A DNA stretch of 47,782 bases from Saccoglossus kowalevskii. Taxonomy: Eukaryota > Hemichordata > Enteropneusta > Harrimaniidae. The notes beneath the pieces are model-generated. The model was given only the letters and a program-made list of their open reading frames with translations, made no database searches and was not told where the DNA came from. Every line of letters begins with the position of its first letter. Position 1 is the first letter of the stretch. Of the stretch, positions 10,191 through 24,364 are shown piece by piece. Position numbers and translations under genes: made by a program. The stretch spans positions 300,970 through 348,751 of the forward strand of contig NW_003134349.1 in NCBI RefSeq assembly GCF_000003605.2, in the 5' to 3' direction.

Positions 10191-13100
10191 AATGTGATGT
10201 TTAGTTTATAAATGTTATTTTAAAGGGAAATTAATTCGTTCATCTGTGATCAAACGAGCATGTATACTAATTCGTTTTGGCTTCATTTTAAGTTTTCTAT
10301 AGTAACAATGCAGTTTAGTAACAGTAACACGGCAAGTTCAAACGCAGTCACATCACACTTTTCTTTTGTATGTACGTAGTTTATCATATACGGACACACC
10401 CCATGACACTCAAAGTGATTATATATATATATTCTCTAAGAACGTATATGAAAGATAACACATGACTGAACCTACAATAAATGAGGTTGAAATTTTCAAT
10501 TGATCCGATTCTTCGTAGGATCGCGATTTTGATATCCTGTTTATCCAATGTATCCATTTCGCCATTCCTAAAAGCGAAATGAAACTGGCGCAGTTATCTT
10601 GATTTGTGGGCCATTATTCAAAACATCGTATAGCGTTCTTGCTCATTTGCATAAAAGATCGTCGTTCACGAACACCGATTATCGTTAGATTATCCTAGTC
10701 CCGAAGACGAGCTACATAGCAGAACGTTCTATGCATTTCTATTGGCTCGGCGCGAGCTGCTGTGGAACATTGAACAACATTATTATTAATAATATTTCAG
10801 GAAATACGATGTTGGCGTATTTTGTGTTATGAAGTCAAAAGTTCAATCTGCTTGCATGAACCAATCGGATTGCCAGTATTGTTATTGCACAGTATGACGT
10901 GTACACTGTTTCATTACACTGAGGTGCCTCGATATATTGGACAAACCAGTATAATCATAATGCACAATGCACAATGCACGTGGAAAGTTAAAACAATCTA
11001 ATGGAATGTATTTGCTATGCACTTCGTTTACAAATTCAATGTATATTGCGTCGGTGTGTGCATTTCCTAATAAGGTAGCAGTAATTATGAAATACTGTAT
11101 CGTATGAAGACATACACGAATCGAACCACGATGGCATAAACTCTTCACTCAGATGATATACTTAATAACGTCAATCAAAACGTTATTAACCATGGAAACC
11201 TGTACACTTCACTTAACACTATACAGCAAGACTAATTATACCTAAGCCCACTTTTCCCGTTTCTTTTCCACGTTTTGACAGCTATTAAATCCGAATGCGA
11301 TTCAGTGAAAACGGAAGAAGAAGATTTAATCGTAGCAAATCTGTCTCCTCTGACAAGGATGCATTATACGTTTCATATTCCTTCTTTACATTTGGCTGCG
11401 AGGTTGGGAATAGTTTGAGTAACTAATTGGCTCACTACCAAATCTTTCCGCGGTAATTTATACTTATCAAATGCATTTCTAAGTTAGTTCTATTGAACTA
11501 CGAGTAGGTATATGTTTTGCTTTTGATAGCTACGATTGTGTTACAAATTGGCCACGGATTGGTTTACATTCGAAGAATTGTATGTGGTGGTGACACTGTA
11601 TTAAGGCCGTTGTAATAATATAACGGAAATCTTAGATATAGCTACAGTAAAGGGTTTTACGACCTTGATATCTGTTCAAGAATTGCCACGAACCTTTGCT
11701 TAGCAGGAACTATGCTATTGCGCTATGATCTTCCGATTGCAAAAGTTCGACTTAGAAGCTAAACAAGCAATATTAATGTCACCGTTGTCCTTATTCGCTA
11801 GCTCCAAAATTTCCCTGCTCATATATTGCATGCAGATTGAACATTGAACGCACGGATATTAAATGGTGACTATAATTCCAACGTGTATAATTAAATTAAT
11901 ACTCATTGCAATAATATCCTCAAATGAATACAAATTTATGTGTAAATTGAACTGCTCTGTCAATATCACCAACCTCTCCCCGATAATTGCCTTTATTTAC
12001 CAATCAAATGATGAATACTAAAGAATCTGAAATTACAACCTAATATAGTTACACACCCACGCACACCCCGTGAATAATTCTTATCTTTGCGCATGGCGTC
12101 GAAAGATGAAAAAACAGTTAAACACATAATTTTGCCCTCAAAGACGAAATTCAGTGATGACAAGCACCCACGTACATCGCTGTGATTGTCAATTGCATAG
12201 CATTTATCTATTTCAAATATTTAACATTAAGAAGGTGGAATTACGATTTGCAAATACAACGAAATATGAATTGGATTATTCATTATACATGGCTCAGGAA
12301 AATACCCCCCCCCCCATATCACACTATTGGAGACTAAACATGCAAAACCAACTGTGTGTGAATTTAAGGTTTGAACTTATCAGCTTTAAACCCTTTTCTC
12401 TATTTTGTTCCCCAACAAGATATACACAAACACATAGCATGTGCAAGATTATCGCGTTGACAGGGCTAGACGTCTAATATAAAAACGTAATAATCATTTA
12501 GTACGTGAACCAATCAATGCGTATTGGTAATGTGTGAATCTTGGAGCACACACACTGGTTAATATGCAATAACAACGGACATGTAATTACACGACACGGT
12601 GAAACATTGCAGGATAGCCACTCAATAGGAAGACGCCCTGTTTCAACATAAGCTGTATCTTCCACGCAATACATGCATGGTTGCGACCGATAGTATACGA
12701 CACATTGTTGCACACACTGATAAGCATTAGCTGTTTTGAAGCACGTATTAGCGGTTAAAATGTGAAGAACGTGCCTCCTGGACAAAACAAACTAAGAAGA
12801 TTTAACTCATTTTAGATACGACGCGCGTCTTAAAACTTTAATACTTGCCGAGCCCAGAAGCTAGGTTATGATCATTACAGTTCTATATTGAGAGCACATA
12901 AACAAATCTGAAAGCATTTAAATAAAACTCCGGGACTTCCATAGTATTATTATAATATTTTGCTGCGGTGTCCACCATGCTCCGGGTTATTAATATAAAA
13001 TTTGTTATTGCAATATGTGGAATTAATATTGCTCCATCAATGGACGAAAATTAAGTATTTGCTAGTTTATAGATCAGGTATTTTATAACGCTGCAACATG

Positions 13101-15983
13101 CATCATTACTAGAGTTGATTACAGGTGGGCATAGATACTTCATTGCGGGACTTCATTACATTCAGCTAGCAACCCCAATCCATGCTATGTATTAATATGC
13201 GTGCGCTCTGATCTTTTATCGTTAATAATTACACGTGCTTTAGCTATAACTCCAACTAGTCTGAGACTATAAAAAAACAGTTCACAAAAATATTATGGAT
13301 TACACTTCACTAGATCCTACATGCGAGTCAATTTTAGCATCACATCTGTCGTACTAGAAGCTGTGGATGTAGGAAGTCTCTCATCACCTGGGTCAAGTTT
13401 ATCTCTGCCAGGATACACTCTTGGATTACCCCCCCCCCCACCTCCTCCCAATAATGCTTGAATGACTCCCACCACAATTAGTTTCTGGCGTGGTAGTAAA
13501 TATCGGAAAGTCAGTATCTGATTTCACTATAAATTCTCTGGTGTGATTGTTGTAGAAAAGCGAAGATGCATTACGTGTGTATGTTTCTGTTACGGCAGTT
13601 GATTGAAGAATGACAGTCAACGCTATAGTGACAGTTTCAGTATCGTAGCTGACCTTGTTTGGTCACGGTTAGTCTGTTATCAATTAATATCACATGTCAG
13701 AGGAACCGACCAATAAAGTGCGTATTAGTTAATATTAATACAACGATGTGATCGGTTTAATCAAATCACTCAAAGCTATCATCAGATATGTGGTTTTTGT
13801 ATTGCAAAATAGAAGGGTGTGCTTAATATATATTTCGGTCGAGATGGTGAATGGCGCCACTACTGTGCAATACACGTCACCAAGACATCCGTAATTAAGA
13901 TAATCTATGAAGAATACTGTATAGCAGTTACCAAGTCATCCTGAAAAAAAACGATGAATGTGTTCAGATTTGATCTAATTAAGCGCAAACGAGTATATTT
14001 ACTGAGATGTTTAAGTTGTCATTAGTACACCTTCTAGAAAATCCTGGTGTTATTAATTATTCCCCGAGATTAGAAATAATGCCGATTAAAGACCGTTTTT
14101 CGATTTGTTAACGGGCGTGCTAATTGCTCCCTTGTCGACGCTATGTTGAGTAAACGCGATGATTATCTGCCACAGCGAGCGAAAGTGAATTAGCAAGTTT
14201 AATAAAAACAAAAGTGTCTATTTATTTAATCAATTATGGTCCCGACAAGCCAATCGTTCATAGGCACACATATAGTCGTTTAACATGTCAGATAAAAGCT
14301 AAAGATATAACAAAAGAAACACTCTAAATAAGCGACTTTCGTACATACGGAAACGTATTTCTGGAAATCGATACTAATACTGAAAAAGACGAGTCTATAA
14401 GAAGATTTATAAATAGTTTAAAACGTTTTTATCTGGAATTGACAATACGGTAAAAAAAAACTCTGCAATCAGGAAAATATAAAAAAAAAACTGTTTAGTT
14501 TTACGATAGTTCATACTTGAAGAAATAAGTGTTTAAATAAATTGATGTGATTATGATGTTTGTTTTAAACAGTCTAGCTTATCTCTATTTTGTAAGACGT
14601 CTGTTTAGTTGCGACCCTCACTAATACTGTGTATACTTTTATTTGTCACAATTACGCGTAATTGTTCTGGTTTACGTTCAGTCTTCACCGCAATTAAATT
14701 CAGGGATCAAATTCCCTGCAATATGTAGTTTGTACAGAATAGCACAGAATAGAGCGCGGTGGTGCAAATACAAATTATTCGCTGCTCGTACATATATTGC
14801 ATTTTACATAATTGATTTCGCGCAAACTCTCTACTCAATTCGAATTATTTTTGGTACAAAAGCTGGAATAATGTTGGGAACTAATTTCCTAGTAATTAGT
14901 GACAACCATACTTATGATGTGTTCACTTTAGGTTAACGAAAGTTTGATACTCGATAGGCGTATTATTTTATCTGGGTTTTGTGAACAACACCATAAAGAG
15001 AAAAGGAAAAAGAAATTTGATGATGTTTGCTTCTCATAATATTTTCGTAACGACGAATATGCTGCTATGACAACACTGTTTTGTTGAATGGAATGATACG
15101 TCACACCCAAACTGTAATGACGTAATTTATTTGTTGTGATTATTGACCCCGGTATGATGTTATGGAGATGTTGATTGCAGTGTTCCTGCCATATTTGAAA
15201 ATCTGCTGCCAACAAATAACGACATTTCTCTGCTTTAAGAAAAATATATCAGCATTGTATTAGCCGGCAACTGTTTCATTCTTCCCCAAAGAATATATGT
15301 CACCATTGACTATATACACAACGTTGTAGAATCACAGGTATACATTGTAGGAAGTGTAAATAAAATAGTGACATCGATGAATACTTACGTATATAATAAC
15401 GTTGGTAATAACTATTTTCAACCACAATGGAATAAAATACGCATTGTGAAGATTCCCGCAAACTTTTACAACACATCGACTATTATTTGTTTATTTATGA
15501 ACCTAAAAATACATGTTACGTAATCTATTATTTTTTAAAAGATCGTGAAAAAGTTTTAAGATTAAGGTTATTTTAGATTACTAAATAATTCTTCTGGTTT
15601 GAATACGTACATTACACAGGCCAAAGATTAGCGGCATTTTGTTCACCTCTATTAAATGTTTTTCATCGCACTTTATTACACTGGAAATGGCATTGCTTAT
15701 TGGGCTATCTGGAACACGATATCAGTCACTTGCTTTTGGGCAGTATCATTTCGAGTTACATCATAAACACTTTATGAGTTGATCATTTCGCAGAACTTTT
15801 TGGTTCAGTTATCACAAATTCGATATGCAAATTGTATGCAAACAGTGACTACAAACTCCGGAATAGTGTCACTGCACACAAATAATTCATTCATGCAATG
15901 CATAGTAAAAAAATAAAAGTTCCATGAATGTTTAAACATATTAGAACAGAATTCACTGGATGCTGTATGAGAATCGTCCCCAA

Positions 15984-16002
15984 ATATATATATATATATA
16001 TA
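15984..16002. repeat. (AT)n microsatellite
   Basis: Nineteen bases of uninterrupted AT alternation in receptor intron 1. Confidence 0.95.
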
Positions 16003-16432
16003 GATGGTTTAGGCAGTGGATTTTAAATCAGATGAAGCTCTCTTATTCTGACATGATCTAGATGTATGGTACTTCCAAAATAAAATGTCTCGGCATTTCA
16101 TCTCGAGTCGAATTTCTCATACCCGGGATATATCCTGTTCTCTGAATTGTTCTGTCGTTTTTCTTCAGTGCATATGTAAGCAATTTTCAAAGTAATTTTG
16201 CCGTTATAAGTATGTCTGTAATCAACTACAGGATTGATCACCTTAACAAGTTTTAACGAAACTATTTTTGATTGTACATTATATTGTTAGTCCTATTGAC
16301 AGACTTGCTTTTTGACCGACCAACCAACAAGGCAGTACGGCGCCACAGGGTTTGTGTAATGAAATTGGAAATAATAATGCTTGATAAACCCCACATATCT
16401 ATAAGATTTAAAACAACGTTCGGACAGTACTA

Positions 16433-16876
16433 TTAAATTGAGCTTAAAAGTAAAATATAAATACATTTTTTTCTTAATGAAGACAAGAACCACCAGTTAT
16501 TTTTGAATCGGGGTTCAAATGTGTATATTTCTTCAGGGTGCAATCGGCGAGTGTTTATTTGCTTTAATGTACCGACTATTATTACATAGATCTCAAAAGA
16601 ATTCGTGAGTTCTTTGTAGATAGCAATGTAAGGTGTGTGTTTGTGCGGTGTGTGGGGGTACGCATGTTTCTTTAAACAGCATGTATTGTAGACACGCAGT
16701 ATTCCAATGGGTGCAGACTGTTGTGACAACTGTCTGCATGCAAGACCCATGTGACTACAGTCAAACAAGTGAAATTGATTAAGTAATAATTTTCTTGAAC
16801 GAAAAGCCCTGTGTTTCAGCGTAAACTGGAGATTGGCATGTTCAATTGAATTCAATGAAATGCGTGTAATAATCAA
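16433..16876 (-). other. Unassigned 147-codon open frame
   Basis: One of the two longest ATG-initiated ORFs in the window. The protein is rich in Ile, Leu, Lys and His, with no signal peptide, no domain and no splice-bounded structure that I recognise. At this AT content an ORF of this length is only mildly unexpected. It lies inside receptor intron 1, in the same orientation. Most likely chance. Confidence 0.12.
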
Positions 16877-19068
16877 TATTCATGACAAATAGGTGTAAAG
16901 TTCCTGCTATTTACAAATTTCAACATTGTATTTATTTGTTGGACTGTTTCAACTTTTCAAAACGGAAAGACAGTTAATCAATGCGAGTATTCAAATACAA
17001 TAAATCTTGTATTATTAATTGCGACAATGCCCAAGGGTGTCTGTTATAATATCAAAAATCATTAATATTTTAATTTTCCATCGCACTACTTATATATTTG
17101 AGTACATGACGTCAAATTGGCGCATTTGACAGTTTACCATTGTAATGATATTTTACTCGGTATTTTTTGCCTGTTCTTGTCATCGAATTCGAAACATTTT
17201 TCGAGTATTATTTATAAATAAAATTCTTCAGTGTTATAACTTTTAGTGTTCTGTTCAGTATTAAATAGTTTTAAATTAATGTGAATTTTATTTTTTTATA
17301 TTTCCATTCTGAACTCTGTTATTAGAACTTTAATGGCTCCGACGCTCATGTGATTTCTAAGATGAGTCTATTGCAAAGAATTTTTTTCTAAAACTGATTT
17401 TTTTGTAATATTCTACATTGTGTGTCATAGCATTTGTTATTTTCTTTTTCTCCTGAAATATTAATAAATAAATAAATTGAATACAGTGTTCCTTGTGGCA
17501 GGCGGGCCTTCATTGTGCCAAATAAGTCCTAGAATGAACTAAATAATACTGTATTTTGTTTGAATTTTCGAACTAAAATTACGGGTTATGGGATATATAT
17601 ATGAGAAACAATGGAATCTTGTTGTGAAACAAACATATATGCAGTGAGCATAGATAACATGTGCAAATAATTTATGTGTTGTCGATTGCAAATAGTTACA
17701 ATGTAGTTTCAATCCAAAATGAATACACCTAGATATGTTGGTAAATGAAACCCAGCTTAATACAGAGCATAGTGGCTCGAAAGCATGAATATTTCTATTA
17801 GCGATGGTCTGACTTCGTTTTCGATAACCCAGTTCGATTCACCGTTCTTTCTCGGAAGTTGAGTAGAGGATTAATAAAAAATATCACCATATTTAACGAA
17901 GCAAACAAGGTATGTCAGCATCCTGTAAAATTATTTACCGTCGACGCATCGCAAATTACGTTTCAGTTTATTTTATCGAATTTCAGTGGACGGGCATGAT
18001 TTATTCATTATTCACCAAACTTAGTTTATAGTTATTTAGATCAAATTGTCGAAGAGGTCGAGCCTCAGGCGAAGATGAAGGCTTCAACTAACAGCATAAA
18101 GCAATTACGCTGATTGATGTGGATCATGTGATGAGAGGAAGCAGTCATGATTTGGGAACACCGTGTACTTGAAACAGATCGGTCATTGGAAATGCACCGT
18201 AGCTATTACTGAGTATAGCTCTCCCTCGTGTTCTTGCTCTCTCATTGATGAAATGATTTTAATCATATACTGGCTTGTAGGGACGGAATGTTCATTATCA
18301 CCAGCTGGGTGGTATTTTACAAATGGTAAACATGTAGAATTTCCCAAACACTGATTCATCACACAAAAAATCCTTTTCGTTATGTTGGTGGTATTGTGAC
18401 ATGTTTGAGAGAAAGGGGCATTAGAACCTACTGGTCTCTCCTTGTAAAGGGTGAAATAGATTATATGCGGTCACGTGACATTAATTTCGAGTACGTCATT
18501 GGGGTTTAGGCTCGTTCAAAGCTGGTTGTTGGCTACGTACACACGAAAAGACTGTAGTCTGCGATATTTCAAATACAAAATTTACCTACCAAGTCTAGAT
18601 GGGTGGGTGGATAGATAGTTGGACATCTATTTTAGTAATCTCAACAACGCTGAATGCGAACGTTGATAAACCAAAAAATTGCAAAACTATCACTTGACAC
18701 AGATACATAAGGATTGAACTCTTGCAGACGTATCTGCTCCTGAGAGAAGTGATCAGATATGAACAGCATTTAATTTCCCGATCAAGCTTAACTTACAAAC
18801 ACTTCTTACAAATATTTGGTAAATTTAATTCATTTAGTAAATAAATTATGTACGATAACTCGTTTCCATTACTTAGTATGGGGTTTGTGCCGGCAGCGTT
18901 TAGCGAGAATCAATCACATCGATGGTGTTAGGATTTGGGTGAATGTATATATAATGAAGTAGCGGAATGCAAATTGCACAATGTATATCATCACCATACT
19001 GATAAATATAAAGTCGATTATTATATTTGTTTAAATCAGTTATGTGTAATTATAGTATGTAAAATGCT

Positions 19069-19118
19069 NNNNNNNNNNNNNNNNNNNNNNNNNNNNNNNN
19101 NNNNNNNNNNNNNNNNNN
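19069..19118. other. Assembly gap (50 N)
   Basis: Exactly 50 unresolved bases. The round number suggests a placeholder or estimated gap. Flanks are AT-rich intron sequence. Open frames crossing it are meaningless. Confidence 1.
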
Positions 19119-19416
19119 ACGAGATAAGAAGAGGTCAAGATGGGTCACAATTTTCACGCTACCCATAGTGCAGCTTGATTGTAGACAACATACACCAAAT
19201 TGTAGAAATTTAAGAGTGACCAATTCAACAACGCGTTTATTTTCACGAGACAAATATGAACGTATTCGCCAGTGTCACGATAATTATCAACGAAATTGTT
19301 ATATGTAGGCTTGCATAAACTGACATGTAGGCGTGAGTGGCGCTCTCATCGGCCGAGCGGCTTCAGACCCCACTGGGTTTGTAGCACCACTAATCAATCT
19401 AAATTGTGATGTTATA

Positions 19417-19451
19417 TTTTTTGAAACAGTTAGACTAACTGTTTCAAAAAA
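19417..19451. repeat. 35-nt perfect palindrome
   Basis: TTTTTTGAAACAGTTAG is followed by a single A and then its exact reverse complement, giving 17-bp arms around a one-base centre. It lies 300 bp from the N gap. No TIR-flanked element or target duplication was evident around it. Confidence 0.92.
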
Positions 19452-22400
19452 ATAACTGAGCTTTGTTTTTGTATATTTTGGGCTGACGTCACAATTAATA
19501 TATGATAAATATTAATGCTATATATAATAGATTACAGTTTTGCTAATCACATGTCATTCATGAAATATAAAATACACATTCAAGAAAGACATGAATGACT
19601 TGCCTAGGTTGTATTGAATAGTCAAACTCTATAAAACACCATATAATATTCAACAAAGGATTTGTCCGAAATATTAACATCTATTATGTCTAAGTACTGA
19701 ACAAATAGGGCCTCCAAAAATATTGGGATGTCATCTTTTCCAGAAGTATCAAATGTGGATATTGAACATTTAGAAAAATTGAAATCAATATCTATTTCAA
19801 ATGTAGATATATATTAATAACAATGGTTCTAGTCACTACAAATACATAGTGGCTGTAGTATCGATGTGAATACATTGTGCTCACATGTTAGGTGATTTAG
19901 CTCTATAAATGTAAAAAGCCGAATGTCTTCAAAGATAGTTCAAGGCCGCATACGACGTGTGTAATATATGTTGTTTTGTGTGAACAAAGTGTGGGTAGAT
20001 TAGGGTTTCTGAATTCGAGCATATTATTACAATTGCATTTAATAATTTTATGCATGACAGTAACCCAGCGCCCTTGAATTGAATCAAAATTTAAATTCAG
20101 TCGTGTATATGTATGAATCGACGTTAATTTTCGCGTGGGCATATGTTATAATTACAAACACAATGAGAAAGAATTTCAAAGCACATATTAATCACAATCA
20201 CATATGTTATTAACATATTGAATCTGCCTCGGGAACGGCAATATATTAATGACTTCAATAACTATCTAAAGCGTGTACACTGACTTAGCAGTTTCCGAGA
20301 GTTCGGGAATTCACGTGTTGCTGGTATTTGTTGGTTTGGCTTCGCTCGTATGCCACCTTCAGGCAACTGTCAGTTCTGTGAGTTCAACGCTACATATGAC
20401 GTTGATCGACACATCGACGGCGGCAATCGTACCAATCTATCGTCATCTTATCGCTATCTGCTCATTGTATAGAGAGGTGGAGGTTACGATCGCTTTGATA
20501 TAAGCCACGTGATTCGCAGGTTCTAGAAGTACCAGGCTGTATGATGCACGGATGGTGGTGGTCTGGATTACCTTCAAGCTTCCTTTTTTATATTAAATTT
20601 CGAATGCAATAAGATACGCCGATCAAACTGTCAACGCACAAGGACTTTTCTAATCATAGTTAATGTTTCAACACGACATATGCCGTTTCTGTTATGGCAG
20701 GCAATATCATACGGAAATATCCCGGTATGTTAATAAAAATGGGATTACTAAAGTAATCCTGCCACCGTACTTGTCATGATGTTTTGTTGTGTTTTTTGAG
20801 GCTCTGCTATACGGGCTACAGCTTTTATAACTATCGTTAAATTGAATTAATCATTGTGTATTTTCGTGTTTTATAATCATTCAAGTTTTTTTTTTTAATT
20901 CTTTGTTACAAGTTTTATCTTGTTCTTGTAGATTATTTGTCAGTTATTTGAACTAACTGTCGATTGTGTGTAGTCATCATGTTCTTGAACTTGCAAATTC
21001 GATGTAATAACTTGGGATAATGATATTGTTTGATCATGTATCCAATATATAAATGAATTTAATCGTTCAACACAGGCAGTACTATTGCTTGGGAAATTTC
21101 GCGTGTGTAACCAGATGACCTCGCATAGCAAACGCCTTTTGAAATTGACACCTTTCAGACAGAGGAGAAAAGTGGACAACTGACAACAGTAAAATTGGAA
21201 TCGCCATTTGGGAAAAGGCCGAACGTTGAGTCAAGGTAGAAAGTAAATGAACTGGTATACATATAACAATGCCTATACCCATAGTTATTTACATTAATAT
21301 TCTGTCTAACGTTCCTTGTTATCCTATATTAATAGCACCTTCATTGGTACACTTGTCCGGAAACGGAAGTCCTTTCGCCCATGGCAACACCTTGGTTCAA
21401 TCAACTTTGCCCTGTATCGTGCATATACCATCGAGATTGAATATGGTTGAGTGCTTTTTTCAGTTTAGTCGGATTTGCCGTTCTCCCTAAAGACATCGGC
21501 AACACCATTCGTTATAAACAACTGATGTTTCCGAGTACTGAGAAAATTTACACTCAATAATCGATTTACAATCAAAGTGGAAAGAATCTTACAGAATGAT
21601 ATATAAATTTCATGAATTTTTCAATAGTATGTATCCGACATGAATTTCGAAACAGAAATACGTAGTTCATTTATCGAAAGCGTTAAATTGAAACTAAGAA
21701 ATTGATTTCCATTCCCGGGAATATTTCATTTTTGAAAATTGTTCATTGTAATGGATAAACAAGAAATTGTACGATGATCACGTGTTTTTACACATGGATA
21801 TAATAAATCAATATGTTGCATAATAGAAATAGTATTGCGAAACCGATCTTTATCTATCATGTCTCAAAACAATAAAAACTATAATGCGCACAGTAGACAC
21901 TTGTTTTTCACCTTTCAATCATTTACGACACGAATATTGACATTTTGAACAACGTTAGTGACAAATCAATTTGTTAACTGACGCTTTATGTAAAATGTAT
22001 AATGCTTCAAGAAAATGTCTAACACAAAAAAAAGTTTGTGAGAACGTCTGTTACTTAAAGGAGTGTGCATCAACAACAATGAATAGTAATGAGAATGCAA
22101 AATTAACGAGTTTTTTAGGCAAATTGTAATGTAATTGGTTGTCGCAAGTGAATGTTTGGAAATAGATTACGTCGATCACGTGGCTCTCCTTCTCCAAAGC
22201 GCATCTTGCTTTGTTGCATCGTTAGCTGTCTTGACTATTCGTGTTTGACAGTAATTTCAGATTTGGTTTGATAGCAGGAGCAGGTGTATCCGTAGACGAG
22301 TTACGTGACATGGTCTGCTCCATTCGGTATGTACTGACTACTCGCCAACAGAGTTTCAAGTCGCTCAAACAACGCATTCGTCACGAAACGACGATAGGTC

Positions 22401-23212
22401 AAAGAACACAAAAACGATTCAAACATTGTGGGGGAAATATGATTGAAAATATTTTACTTAGCGCATCACCGCTAAATTCACTAAATGGTGCGTATTGATA
22501 TATTTGTAACACCACAAAGTAGTACCACGTGCCCTTCTACTCTTCCATTCAAAGAACAACAGAGCGAACGAAATGATAAACGTGATAAGAATCCTTCAGT
22601 TAATAACACGTACAAGTGGAACAAATTGAGTTATCACACATGTGTGTTTGCGAAGCAATGTACCGGGAAACTGTCACATTCGCATACTTTGATAGAAGTA
22701 AATGGTTTTCAAATGATGTGATGAATTACAGTTTAAATACACTTAGAAATCAGTTTTCACAGAGTACAACAACTTGTGATGTTAGTTATTACTCTTAGTG
22801 GCAGTATACGACGTAAACTCATTTGTCAATTAATATCGGTGTTGACGTTGATGTATCAACTGTGTCAAAAGATTAGTGAAATGTTATTAGATGAATCTTT
22901 CTCGTCATTGGATTGTCCATTGCGTTTGCTAGTCCGTCAAATAGATATCATGGTGCGGCCAACAATACGAGATAGCATATTTGTACGACACATTATCTAG
23001 ATTTGTGGCACTGTGAACGCAGTGATGTTGTTTTATTTGAGAAATGGATATGTATATCGTCATTTATCCGATTTCTCAATATGTAATCGTTTTCAATATC
23101 GCTTTTGTTCAGTTTCAAATACAAATGCACAGAAACCCCGTAGGCAGAATTGTCTATGCATGGGTCCGCCTTGAAATGCGTAGATTTGATGCAAAAATAT
23201 TCAAACGAATAA

Positions 23213-23347
23213 TTAAAGCGCAGTAGTCTTCGAGCAGCCGTGTTCGAATTTCATGTTAATAAACAATGTATTTTACACGCGTTGTACACGTCGCTATGAG
23301 TCCCATATCAAACAGGATGTGGCACGACGACTGCCGCGGCCCTTTAA
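23213..23347. mobile_element. MITE family A, copy 3
   Basis: A 135-bp TTAA-bounded copy in the same orientation as copies 1 and 2. It is the most diverged: the left end is TTAAAGCGCAGTAGTCTTCG, and the right end has an extra GCGG (CTGCCGCGGCCCTTTAA). The interior core TTCATG..AATAAACAATGTA and GTCGCTATGAGTCCCATATC is retained. Confidence 0.88.
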
Positions 23348-24312
23348 GTAATTGCAAAATGACATAATGCGTTTTTTGGTTTACCGTATTGAAGAGTCAA
23401 ACTATGGCTATAAACCTCTTACTGGGTTAGACCGTCGTTGGTGGTTTTGCCCAAATGACAACAAGGCCGTCTGTCACCTTGTCTATTAATTTAACAGGGC
23501 TATGCAATGCAACATAACACATATCTACGAAAGGCCACTTTCACGATAGTGTTTACAATTAACCTCTAGTTACTGGCTTTTAATTTGACTTAAACGGTTT
23601 GCTTTTCTGTTCCCATGTCTCGGTAGACGTCATCGAAGGACTGGGCTATTATTATTTTATGAAGGGAAATAATTAAAAACAATGAAGCAAGTAATGACAC
23701 ATTTCACATGGATAATGTTGCACAACTAGGCTCCAACAATGCGGCAAATATCACGTAGATACAATATGCCTTAACTATTCATGGGATTAGATACTGACAG
23801 CGTACGTAATTATGTTAAAACACACTCACTCGGGTGTAGATAAACAACACGCTCGTGGTAATTGACGTCACATGGCTTGCTCCGAGCTCATGCTTCATTC
23901 TTATCTGTACTTCACACACAATACGCGTTTCCCAGGCAAATAGAACGGATATTTGTAACCCTGAACCTCGTAAAATACTAGGTAAATAATCTCGCCCATG
24001 CCCGTACTCAATAATCCCGCCCATTCACTTACGACTTATAAACCGCGTGCATAGTAAGTCCCATAACTGTATAAAAACTGATAATGAATGAAAACAAAAT
24101 TTGAAAAAAAAAATGCTGTCGGATTTATTTCTAAGTATTAATGTCAAACCGCAGCGAATACCCCGGGCGAATACAAGTACTAATCCCCACTTAAAACTTT
24201 ATAGCGTTATTAGTCGCACTGATATAGCGAGGTGTGCTTTTTAGCGTGACAATGATTCACTCAAATCCAACGCTGTAACACAGCTACTTAATGTAACCAT
24301 ACATTCAATGTG

Positions 24313-24364
24313 ATGGGTGTACGTGTACGTGATCTGTTCACGTGCGTTGTTGCGGCGTTCGTTG
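24313..24364 (+). other. Weak candidate plus-strand signal-peptide exon
   Basis: ATG at 24313 (context GTGATGG) follows an in-frame TAA eight codons upstream and encodes MGVRVRDLFTCVVAAFVG. A strong donor G|GTGAGT lies at 24365-24370. The shape, a short basic n-region and a hydrophobic run ending at a phase-1 donor, is that of a secreted-protein first exon. It is antisense to receptor intron 1 and about 360 bp from exon 1. I found no plus-strand second exon, so chance remains likely. Confidence 0.18.

Noticed and set aside
16433..16876. 147-codon minus-strand ORF as a real gene
   Set aside because: The length is only mildly unexpected at this AT content and there is no domain, splice structure or conserved motif. 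It is listed at very low confidence.
17815..17845. B-box-like AGTTCGATTCACC
   Set aside because: No A box at the proper upstream spacing and no stem pairing.
19336..19395. tRNA-like stretch: CGGCCGAGCGGCTTCAGACC resembles the A box of Leu/Ser tRNA
   Set aside because: There is no B box (GGTTCGAATCC-like) at the right distance and no acceptor-stem pairing. At best it is the head of a tRNA-derived SINE, which I could not confirm.
20273..20503. Plus-strand open frame with a hydrophobic, signal-peptide-like stretch (HVLLVFVGLASLVCHL) and a GTGAGT donor
   Set aside because: The frame begins at GTG with a stop immediately upstream and has no ATG before the hydrophobic stretch, so it cannot be a normal first exon.
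22241..23226. Run of consecutive plus-strand open frames (four within 1 kb)
   Set aside because: They lie in different frames, several lack ATG starts, and none shows a domain. The last runs into MITE family A copy 3. I could not assemble a degraded transposase from them.
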